Part shown: in pieces, positions 45,101 to 57,100 of the stretch | How positions within the stretch are numbered: the first letter of the stretch is position 1 | How the letters are laid out: each line of letters begins with the position of its first letter | From: Endomychus coccineus | Taxonomy: Eukaryota; Arthropoda; Insecta; Coleoptera; Endomychidae | Length of the DNA: 64,000 bases | Reading direction: 5' to 3' | NCBI GenBank assembly: GCA_958510875.1 | Contig: OY294068.1 | Coordinates: 32,220,297-32,284,296, forward strand | Notes under the pieces: model-generated | What the model saw: only the letters and a program-made list of their open reading frames with translations | Told to the model about the DNA's origin: nothing | Databases searched by the model: none | Program-made: the position numbers and the translations under genes

Positions 45101-48100
45101 GTTATCTCAAATTGTTAAGATATTTAATGTTTGCGAAAGTCATGTTTCTCTAAATCAACCAGTAACAATGCAACCTCATGTTCTGTACAACTGTTTTGAC
45201 AGAAAATGTATGCAATTTTTATTACTGATGTTATAGTCTCATTTTTTTTACTCTGAATAGTGAATCAAAAAGATCGTGCCTGTTATGATAATGTGCTACA
45301 TATTCAAAATCTAGAATGCGCAACATATAAAATAAATCAAAGATTCATTGAATTGAAATATTCAGTTGCTCATCAGCTGATTTGTGTGAAGTTGTTCATA
45401 CAGCCACGGTTTTGTGATATGCGGTATATTCTATGTTGGATGCATAAAGGTCTGTTATTTCCACACTGTACTGGTTGAAGGTAACCGAGCTTTACCGAAG
45501 TCTCTAAATTACATAATGAATATTCAGCTCAACCAAAATTATTCATCTTTCGCTTAGTTACTAAATTAGAAAAAAATTACAAAAAATATAGACCATGACT
45601 CACTCATTATATAGTGGGTTGTATCGAATAAGAGATAACTGCAACTATCTGTAAATAAAATAAGCAATAACATGTTACTGTCAGATAAATGGCACTATCA
45701 AACAAGATCAGTAGCACCCGTATCATAGTTCCCAGAACAAATGGGTAAATAGCAACCCCTGTTTTAGTAAATACGTGATAACTAAGACTAAGACCTGTTA
45801 GAAACTTTCTAATTTAAGGTAACATCTTGTCACCAGCATCCAGCATAGATAAGTAGCACTCCTAAAATAATCACTTGCAACTTACAGGCAAGGGGTAAGT
45901 AGCTATCCTCATTTTAGTAAATACGCGATAACTAAGAAAGGCGACCTGTTAGAAACTTTTTGCTTCCACGAAAAATCTTTATACAAATATAGATGAGTAG
46001 CACCCCTAAAATAATTACTTGCAACCCACAGGTAAGAGGTAAATAGCTACCCTCGTTTTATTAAATACGGAATAACTGAGAAAGGCGACCTATTGGGAAC
46101 TATTAGGTCTCCTTTCTAAGCTATCGCATATCTACTAAAAGGAGTGTAGCTATTTACCCCTTTCCTGTGGGCTGCAAGTAATTATCTTAGGCATGCTACT
46201 CATCTATGTTGGTATTAAGATTTTTCGTGAAAGCAGAAAGTTACTAACAGGTCGCTTTTCTTTGTTATCTCGTATTTACTAAAATGAGGGTAGCTATTTA
46301 CCCCTTGCCTATAAGTTGCGAGTCATTATTTCAGGAGTGCTACTTATCTATGTTGGTGTCAAGATGTTACCTTAAATCAGAAAGTTTCTAACAGGTCTTA
46401 GTCTTAGTTATCACGTATTTACTAAAACAGGGGTTGCTATTTACCCATTTGTTCTGGGAACTGACTGCTACTGATCTTGTTTGATAGTATCATTTTACCT
46501 ATCAGCAATATGTCTTGCTTATTTCATTTACTCCCACAATTTTCTCATAAGTAGACAGTTGCAGTTATCACTTATTCGTTATGACCCCCTATATAATGGG
46601 GGAGCCATTGTCTAAATTTTTTAAATTTTTTTCTTATTTAGTAGTTAAGCGAAAAATTAATACTTTTGGTCGAGTTGAATATTCAAATCATTCTGTAATT
46701 TAGTGACTTCGGTAAACCTCTGCTACCTTCTGGATATCTCAGACCTTCATGCATTCCACATAAAATATACCGCATGTCATAAACCGTCGCTGGAAAAGTG
46801 TGGACAACTTCACACAAATCATCAACTGTAAGTTCTTTGTTATTAGATATTCTTCTTGAAAATATTCTTAAACCAACTACATCTTCGAAAGTTTTACACT
46901 CTTAAGCTATCGTTTCCTTCTCTTGAAATAAGTTGCTGTTATGTTGGCATGTGCTGTGTTCTTTAGCTCACGAGCATATGGCGGAGCTGATGCCTATATT
47001 CGAGCAGCTTCGTGCTAAAGGAGAGATTGGCAATGCATATCCTTTGCATGTGGGTTCCACCGCCGGCCCCACCTTACACTGGACTCAGGCCAATCCAAAC
47101 ACTTTCCATTGGGTAATACACATTACTTTTTCTTCTGACTGTCTGTCTCTTTGTATCTTTCTTTTAATTTGACAATGTCACAGGTTAGGGGTTTGTGTGT
47201 GTTGTGTGCGTTGTATGCCTGTTTTTTGTTTCACGATAAATAAAGAATTTATCAATACTATTACATTTTCATTATCCGGTCAAACGTAGTTGAGCTGTGC
47301 TAGTTCTAGGATAGTGACTGACGGATACAAATCCAAGAAAATTGGTAGTTAATCTGATCCATAACTCACTCAGCTCATCTATCAGATGTTCAATAATTTT
47401 CCAAACTCCTTATAATTATTAACAAATAATTCACTTGAATTATTTACATTGGAATATGTTTTTTTTAAGAAATACTTGAACGGATAGATCGATTCATTGT
47501 TTGATTCAATAAAGTTTTCCTTTACTATTGATGAATTTGAAGTTAACTGTGTAGCTATGTTTGGAAAATTATTTAACATTGTAATAGAAGTAATGTTTTG
47601 ACTGAATATAATCTCATTCAATATTTTGATTATTTATTGGTAGAAAGGTACAATATTACTGGTAAGTAGTGAGATCGATATGTCACAATTTTAATACCTT
47701 GTGACATGATTGATTTATTTGTCATTTAAGTTATTAAGAATATAGGTTTGTGTGACTTATGTTTACAAAATTGAAAACTTGTTGGTGTATTTTTTGTTGT
47801 GTTGCCATAGTAGAAACAAATAATGTGCCCAATCTTTAAGAATTCCTTATTCAATGGAATGCTACTCTCCATCAATTGTCATTTGTCATAGATTGATCCA
47901 AATTTGTTTACTCATTATACTGACTATACTTATACTTATTAATTCTTCATCTGGTCTAAATTTACTTGAAAACTAAAAGGAATAATGACTACATCGAAAT
48001 ATACATTATAGATGTTATATTCGCGAATAAATTAGTGAACCAGCTCTTCTTCAAATCACGCAAGTCGGGGTTAAATATAATATAATACTTTGGAATCTAG

Positions 48101-51100
48101 AAATTAAAAATGAAGGTGGCAAATTTCTGCTATTGCCAAGTGTTAGTAACAGTGTTAATTCTGGATATAACTTCGAAATTTTTTGTTTCTATTACATTTA
48201 CTACAGATTATTGAGACTGCACTACCTATGATATATAATATATATAATTATTGACCAGAATATTGAAAAACCTCTTCATAATTCAAAATATTGACTCGAG
48301 AGTATTTTTAATTTGCATGTGCATGTTCTGATTTTAGCATGTCTTGAATTTTTTTTGCGATTCACCTTCCGTTGGAATTGTCCGACTTGTCATTCTCTCA
48401 TTTTGATCATTGTTGTTGATGCTGAATTATCATCATCAGTTGAATGTGTGAGGTACCAATTGAATACTCAAAAATAGAAACTGTCAACTTTTTGAGTATT
48501 TAATTGTTGTATTTTGATTTGTGTCCGTGCAGTTGCTGCAATTGGTCCCGAAAGAGATCATCACAAACTCTTATATTTGTCTCAAATGCCGATGGTAGGT
48601 ATTCCACAGGTAAGTGTTCTTGGATATTAATCTTAGAATTCATTTTGTCATGCTTCATTACGTTTAATTGATGATAAATCAACAATTTTTTGGAATACAT
48701 AGTCATAGATATTTTTCAGTAAGCTGCATAATTGTTTAATCCGGAAATTATCAAATTCAAGAGGTTGCATCAATATTAAAGGCTCGAATTCAACCGAATC
48801 TTTAAAAAAGAACAAAAATTTTAATATATGGCAATGCTATCCGTATTGAAATAATTTACTGCTGTGGTGTTTCAGAAAATGAGAACATACCAATTTTGAC
48901 ATATTTTTTTCATAACTTGGAATAATATTCAAACAATTTGAACATAGTGTTATTTTTAGTTTTCCTTTTTGATTTAGTTTCTTTAATTTTTTGACTAAAT
49001 ATAATATTTCGACAAGTGATTTCAGAGGAATTTTTTTCAGAAATTCTCTTTACAAATTGAAAATCATAATATCTAATATTCGAATCCAAATAAATCGTTT
49101 TGTAGTAATATTAGGTCATACTCGTATTTTTGCAATCTCTCGAATTTCGTCGCAAAACAAATCAGATATTTAATACATTGATATTACTATAAAATTAATT
49201 CTTGGACTAGATGCAATACCTCAACAACCTTAAATAGGTTATGTTACTTATTGGTTATATTACTTGAAGATTATCGAAATCTGCCCAGATCAGGTAGGCG
49301 TGAAACTATGTAAGTATTTGATTGGCCCCGTGACATGGTTTGTAACTACACGAAAAAGGTTCTCTGAATATATATTTTATCTCGGCTGATCTTTCCAAAA
49401 TCAAAGTCATAATGTACTTTTTTTACTCAAAAGTTGAGTGTCTTGGAATTTCAAAGTGATTTTTTTTGAGGACTTAATAGTGTTTTTTTAATATTTCTAA
49501 TTATATCATCAACATTTTTAAATATAAAAATCAGATTCTTTCAAAAATCTGATGTCAGAATCCAGTGATAAATTCAAAGATATGATAAAATATTCGATAT
49601 TCCAACTAAAATTAATGTCGATGTTTTTTGACTCACAGTTCCAGTAGTAACCATTTTTTATATTTTTGTAAGCACCATATTCACTGAGAACCTTTTTAGA
49701 TTGAAGCACTATTTTCTTGTATGTTTTATGAAAGTACCTAATTTTATATTTTTCGGGATGCTATGTAAACGATTTTAACTGTGTCTTAAACTTTGTTTAG
49801 GTGAGGGAACGTTCCGCAAGATCTGTGCCAATGGGAAATCCTCCAAGAACCTCAAAATCTTCACTTTCCGCTGGAACGCCTGATTCCTTATCCGATAACG
49901 AAAGTTCTACATTCCGCACTCCCAGGAAACCATCGTACCGAACGACATTGACACCCGGAGGGTCAAGTTCTAACTCTAGACCGGCATCGAGAACGAGCAG
50001 TCGACCTGGTAGTAAACCACCATCTAGACATGGTTCGAATTTATCATTAGATAGTACAGGTAAGATGAATCCCATCTCTCTTCTCAAAAAAGACTGCAAA
50101 TTCGAAATCTTTACTTTTCATATGTCAATGCGTACTTTTCCATTGACACATGAAAATGCATGTCTAATTATTGTGAAAGATAGCTATGGAAAATAAAATA
50201 ACAATTGAATTATTATCAAATGACTGGTACTGTTAGTTGTCAAATTAGGTCTAAGTTGAACAGTTATTTATTGTTAATAATGAATTATATAAAAATTTTC
50301 GGGAAGTAGGTCACACTAACACATACATATGCTTATTATTTTCGTCTACGTACGTTTCGGTCTCACAACCATTTTGAGAAGACGTATTATGTCTAAAACG
50401 GGATTTCTTAAAACTAATTGTATCAGCATAAAGCGTCCTTATCGCATCAATTTCAATTAAAAATTCCCACGTCGCCGAAACGAACAGAAACACGAATGAT
50501 CGAAATTGTAACACATTACTTTTTAAGTATATGAATATGAATCAAGAATCCACTGCTCAGCAATTTTCTTATAAAATACGCAGTCATTTCAAAGCACCCT
50601 TTGAAATACGAATGAAACCAAAAAATGTGACGCTCAAGTATCCATTTTCGAACCAGACGTTGAAGATTCATGAAGTAATAGAAAAAGGTTGTCAGACCTT
50701 ATTGAGCATTCTACTAATATGAAATTTAAACATTAAGAGCCACGTAGGAATTTGCAAGGGTCTTAATTAACTGAATTAGTATAAATCTGACTTAATGATT
50801 GAACGTCAGCTCTATGATTTACATACTTGTTTTATGTGAATCATCTCCAGAATAGACCTTTTATAATAATTGGTTTCTTTACTTAAAATACTAACATTTT
50901 TGTAATCAAGTGGATGGTTATAATCAAAACAATGTTTAGCCAGGACGATGAGATTTTATAAGTTTTTGTTTCTAGTACGATACTTATGGCTATACATTCT
51001 TTTTTATAAATATTGTTTAGAGATTCCGGTATAAGTCCCATCGCAATCTAAACAATTTATATTTATATTGTAATGTTTAATTCTCACAATCCATTTTTGT

Positions 51101-54100
51101 AGATTCGTAATACCAGGTTTCGAGGTCAATTATTACACCCCATTCTCAGGATTCAATATATAAAATTGTGTATACAGGGTGAGTCAGTTTTTTGTAGCCA
51201 AACTGCAACAGGAGATAGAACAAGTGTTTTTAAGAAGAAAAGTTCAATAAACATATGTCGTAGAAGGCTTCGTTTTCGAGATACAGGGTGTTGAAATTGA
51301 AAAAGAAATTTCGTTTTTGGCGAATATCTCCGGAACTGTTCATCGTACAGAAAACAGCTTTTGTAAGCATTTTCTACTCATCGTAAGCTATGTTCTGTGT
51401 GATAAAAATTTTTTTTACTCATAATTGGTGAAGATTTTGAAGGGGTAGTGGGTGTTTTTCTCCCCAACTTCTACGCCACTGGAAAAAGTTTTGAGACAAC
51501 CATTAGAACCGCCAATATGGTAAATTCTTACTAATTAAACAAAATTTATTCAAACGTTAGAACAAGTAACAAAACCAAAAAATTGACCATGTTTTTCAAC
51601 ATAAAAGTTGATTTTTCTCGAAAACGGTCAACTTTAGAGCTTATAACCAGAAGTATCTTTTTTGTGTAGAAGACATTGGCAGTCAAATGGTTGTCTCAAA
51701 ATCGTATTTCTTCCAGTGACGTAGAAGTTGGAGAGAAAAACATGCACTACCCCTTCAAAATCTTCACCAATTATGACTAAAAAAAAAATTTTTATCGCAC
51801 AGAACATAGCTTGCTATGAGTAGAAAATGTTTGCAAAATATGTTTTCTGTACGATAAACGGTTCCGGAGATATTCGCAAAAAACTAAATTTTTGTTTCAA
51901 CATCAAAAACTAAGCGTCTGAGCATATATGTCAATAGGAACTTTTTTTTTTATTTTAGTGTCATCTATCGCCTGAAAATATGCACGGTACTTTTTTCTAT
52001 GTCACCCTGTATACCTGAGGATGAGGTGTAATAATTGACCTCGAAACCTGGTAGTACGAATCTTAAAAAAAATTAATTGTGAGAATTAAACATTACAATA
52101 TTAATATCAATTATGAACTCACACTTGAAACCAATTTTTTCTAAACAATTTAATTTGTAAACTGTCTGGGTTTGTTTATCTTTAGATATTAAACGCTTTA
52201 GATTTGAAAAATATTTCCAAAAACATAAATTTCCTAGATATGAAAATTAGGCATAAGTCACATCGAAAAATAATAAAAAATTCGTGGTTTACAAAGAAGT
52301 TTGGTCTCAGCGATATCTTCTTCCAATTCAGTTGCACCAATAAGTTATAAAAAAGTGTTATAAACGACCTCACAGATCGCGCTGTTTAATTGTCCCACCC
52401 AGAGGACCGTCCCAAAAAAATTTGAAAGTTCTTCGTAATACCCTGGAAATGAATGGCTACCTATAAATATTTTCCCCATCATGAAAGAAAGAATAAACAA
52501 AATTTATTATCGAACGTCATATATAAATAATATAAATGGTAATTCAGATAATTTTATAACATTACCACACATTCCGGAGACCTCAGAGAAAACTAAGAAT
52601 TGCTTAAAAAAGTATGATATAAATGTTGCGCATAAACCTACTAACTGTGTTGGTAAATATTTTTCAAATCTAAAATCTTTAATACCTAAAGATAAACAAA
52701 CCCATACAGTATACAAATAAAATTGTTTTGATTACTTTGGGACTTATACAGGAATCTCTAAACAATATTGACAAAAAAGAATGTATGGCCAATAAGTATA
52801 GTACTAGAAACAAAAACTTAGAAAATTCTACCGCCCTTACTACATTGTTTTGATTATATACATCAATTTGATTACAAAAATGTCAATATTTCAACTAAAG
52901 AAACCAATGATTATTATTATAAAAGATCTGTTTTGGAGATGATTCACATAAAACGTGACCCCAACTCTGTAAATCAGAGAGCCGAGGTACAATCATTAAG
53001 TCAGCTTTATACTAATTTAATTAATTAAAACACTTGCCAGTTTCTACATGCGTCTACATAATGTTAGAAGTATATTTTAGGTGGAATTCTCAAATATCAA
53101 TATTTCTAATAAAGTCTGACAACCTTTTTCTATTACGTCATAAATCTTCAACATTTGTGGACACTTGGGCGTTATTATTTTTTGGTTTCAGTCGTAATTC
53201 AAACGGTGCTCTGAAATGGCTTCGTTTTTTATAAGGAAATTGCTAAGCAGTGGATTCATGATTCATATACTTAAAGCATTAATGTGATACAATTTCATTT
53301 ATTCGTGTTTCTGTTCGTTTCGGCGACGTGGGCATTTTTAATTGAAATTGGTGCGATAAGGACGCTTTGTGATGTTACAATTAGTTTTAGGAAAACCCGT
53401 CTTAGACATTGATACGTCTTCTGATGATGGTCGTGAGACCGAAACGTACGTAAAGAAGAAAATAATAAGCATATGTGTTGGTGTGATTTATTTTCTGAGA
53501 ATGTATATATAAGTTGTTTATTGTTATTATTTTGCGAATACAAAAAGTTGAAGATTATTACAATATTTTGGTTTAGTACCGACGAAAATATGTGTACTGT
53601 CGTATCACGTTGTTAATTTTCCAACCGCTAATGACGTAACCATTATTTGAATGTCTTATTTATTCAAGTTATGATCTACAATGTTTAATTTTCAATTAGA
53701 TGACGGAACGCCATCAAGGATTCCAAGAAGGACACCTATATCCGGACGTACTGCAACGACGACCTCCACAGTGAGGAAGGGCTTAAACGGCACCCCAGGC
53801 TCTAGGACTCCTGGTTCTAGGACTCCTGGTTCTAGGACTCCCGGATCTAGGACTCCCAGTGGTTTGGTCTCTCCGGCAAGTCCAGTTTCGAAGTAAGTCA
53901 ATTTATAACCTTATTATAATCCAATTGAGATTCAAACTTAATCATTTGCTATGAAATCTTAATCAAGGCTTTTAGATTATTAGAATTAATTGCTTATATA
54001 TTATAATAAAATTAGTATAAAAGCCTGAACGTTTATTTAAATTTGTTCACTCCCATACTCGCATATTGCTTATTTGAACTCATTTTCAAGTTCTCTTGTG

Positions 54101-57100
54101 TCGAACTTCTTTACTTTCAATATTTATCAAACAAAGGTCACTAATATTGATGAGTATCATTGAAAATCAAATTATCTTATTTAGTTACATGTTACTTGAT
54201 CAATGGGGAAAAACGTGAAGGAAAATAATTTGAAAATGGGTTCAAATCTTACTCTCCATTATGGCTAGTATTAAACTTCTTGCTTAAAAGCTAATATAAT
54301 CCACTAATACCGATAATATTACAACCTTGCTAGATCATCAAGCATTCCTAGAGCATCAAGCATACCAGCATTAACGTCGATAATCAATTCAAGGTAAAAT
54401 ATTATTTTAATAAGTCATGATTCATGAGAACTAAACTACATATTTTGAGCAATTGGGAAATATTTGATGGAGTGTGGAAAATCATTCAGGTATATTTAGA
54501 TGTCCAAAACTGTTCGAGCGTATATTTTTGCGAAAATATGCGAATTCAATCATTAGCTGCATTTTTTCCACACTCAAACTTTGATTTAGATATTCTGTTT
54601 GCTCATTTTCTGATTCCTTATTCTATGGTTAATGTGGTGTCAGGTCTCGCATACCTGTTTACAAAGGAAGCGCCGATTACGATGCGGAGTCGCCTTCCAC
54701 GTCAAGTTCTTGTTCTGTGTCCTTCTCTTCTGGGTAATTGTTTGTTGAATTTGCATGACTTTGTAATTCCGATTGACGAAACAGATTGCGAAGCAAGGCG
54801 AGCGAGCATCATTTACAAAAAACTATCGTGAACTATGAACAAAACTTATTCGACTACTGACAGTTGGGAACATGGATTTTATTATTATTATTCCATGTTC
54901 CAAATAGATTGAACAATTTTGAATTGCGCTTATATAGAAACTATCCCTTCAGAGAACCAAGCAAAATTCGAGTGATATAACGGAATATTAAATTCTTTAA
55001 GTGACTATTCAAACAATTAAATTTGCAAAGCATCAGTTTTCACATAAATTTTCAAATATCTCTGGTTCTATTGCAGATAATAAAATGCAGATCGTTCTTT
55101 GAAAAATTTAGGATAGATATTCCTCGCTCGTCGTTGCTAAACAATTTTTTACGTCTTTTATGGTCTGTGCATGTTTTCGTTTCTGTGGTCTGTTGTTGTG
55201 ATTTTTCAATACTAATGCTAATCTGTTTTTCCACTAACTAGAACAAAGTCTACAGCAAGTAAATCGAGCAAATCGAATATACCTATTCGGAATGGGTAAA
55301 TTATTTTTAATTATGTTAATTGCATGATGCCGATCTGTTAATGTTCAAATATGCACGTGAGTTTGAATTTGGTTATTCCATTGTTCAATTTTGTTTTTAC
55401 CCTTGTATTATTCGACTGTTTTCGATTTACCCTTATAATTATCAGATATTTCATTATCTCATAGTCAGATGTGACTTTTACATCCTACATTACACGGTCT
55501 TCACTGAACCTTTTTTATTACAAATCGAATTTGTTAATAATCTGATAGTTGTAAATATATGGAAGGTTTACTTTGAAGAAAATATGGTAATAAATCAATT
55601 TAATTATCAATAGTAAATAAAACACTGAGTCACTTTATTGATTCTTTGATGTCCAAAACCCTACTAGGTTTCCTATCACTTATGATTATTATTAATTATA
55701 ATATTGATAATAGTAAACATAAATGTTTTTGTTACTCTCCTAACATAGTAAAGGCCGAGAGACACAGTCTATTAGCGAATTTATATTAATTCATAAAAAA
55801 TTGTGTAGGTGAAAATGTGTTGTGCGACCCCCCTTTTCATAAATTCTCCTTTCATGGATCTGACAGGGACCTTTTGACTCTCTTTATTGTGCCCTCAACC
55901 TAGAACTTGTGCATAGCACTTTCAAATTATCTGAAATTGAGTTATCGTATTTTCATTACGCTTTAAAACAAACTTGTAAATGCAGTATCAGTAGCAATAA
56001 TAAAAGAATTTAATACTGCAACATTCAAAGCTTGTGTCCAGTAATTCCCTGTAATTCCCGTTTAATTCAATTTAGTACAGTTTAAAATTTTACGAGGGCA
56101 AAGTGAAAAGTCCCTGAAAAATAAAACAGATGGCACCACAATCAAAAATTCCATGTTACATTTGTAATGTACCATCTTTAACTAGAACGCATTAAAATTT
56201 TCAGACTGATGTCATTCAGCTCTGTTTTGACATCCACCAAAAGCAAGCAACCTGAAGATTTTTCTAAACATGGAAAAAAGGGAATTTCGCGTCTTGTTAA
56301 ACATTATTTCTTGCATGGAGAAAACATTACGCAAACAAAGCATCGCACATTATGGGGACTCTTCACCATCGCCGATTTTCGTTGTGATAGTATGACTACA
56401 AAGAACGCCGAACGTTCTGGTCGTCCCATTGAGGTTACAATGCCAAAAATCGTCGATAAAATCCTTGGTATGATATTGGACGATCGGCGGGTTAAAGTGC
56501 ACGAGATTGCTGAGGCTAAGGGCATCTCAACCGATGGGAGCTGCATGTGCTCTCTGTTGACAACAAGCGCGACTGTTTGGCGATTTTCAAGCACGATAAG
56601 AAGGACTTTTTCCGCCGTTTCGTAACCGTGAATGAAACACGGATCCATCACAACACCCCAGAGTCCAAAGAACAGTCGAAACAGGGGACTTGTCCTAGGC
56701 GAATCGAAGCCGAAAAAGGCCAAAGTGGGTTTATCGGCCAACAAAGTCATAGCGACTGTTTTTTGGGATGCGCACGGTATCTTCCATATCGATTATCTTG
56801 AAAAGGGCAAAACGATCACCGGCGTATATTACGCGAAGCTGTTGGATCGATTCGACGCCGATATGAAAGGAAAGGGACCGCATTTGACAAAAAAAAGTGC
56901 TCTTTCACCAGGATAACGTACTGACGTACAGGTCCGCAGTCGCAATAGCAAAATTGCATGAATTGCGCTACGAATTGGTTCGTCATCCACCATTTTCTCC
57001 AGATTTAGCCCCCTACAAATGGCTCGGCGGAAAGAAATTTGGCTTCAACGGTGAGGTCATCACTGAAACTACGCCTATTTTGAAAGATTGCCGAAATCGT

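Larger units (their letters stand above)
50311..53487. mobile_element. Penelope-like retroelement arranged as a giant inverted repeat
   Basis: Two arms of a 5'-truncated Penelope-like element face outward: the left arm reads on the minus strand (about 51120 to 50311), the right on the plus strand (about 52240 to 53487). Outer ends match inverted (ACATATGCTTATTATTTTC). Both arms carry the same C-terminal coding remnant and the same hammerhead-like motif. A TACAGGGTG MITE (51173-52011) sits in the centre. A third small inverted piece of the same coding region lies at about 52136-52219, opposite 52645-52735. The RT core is missing. Confidence 0.8.

Noticed and set aside
54424..54643. Long open frame covering the 54644 exon and upstream sequence
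   Set aside because: The upstream part lacks the basic Ser-rich tail character; the GTGTCAG acceptor at 54643 fits phase 2.
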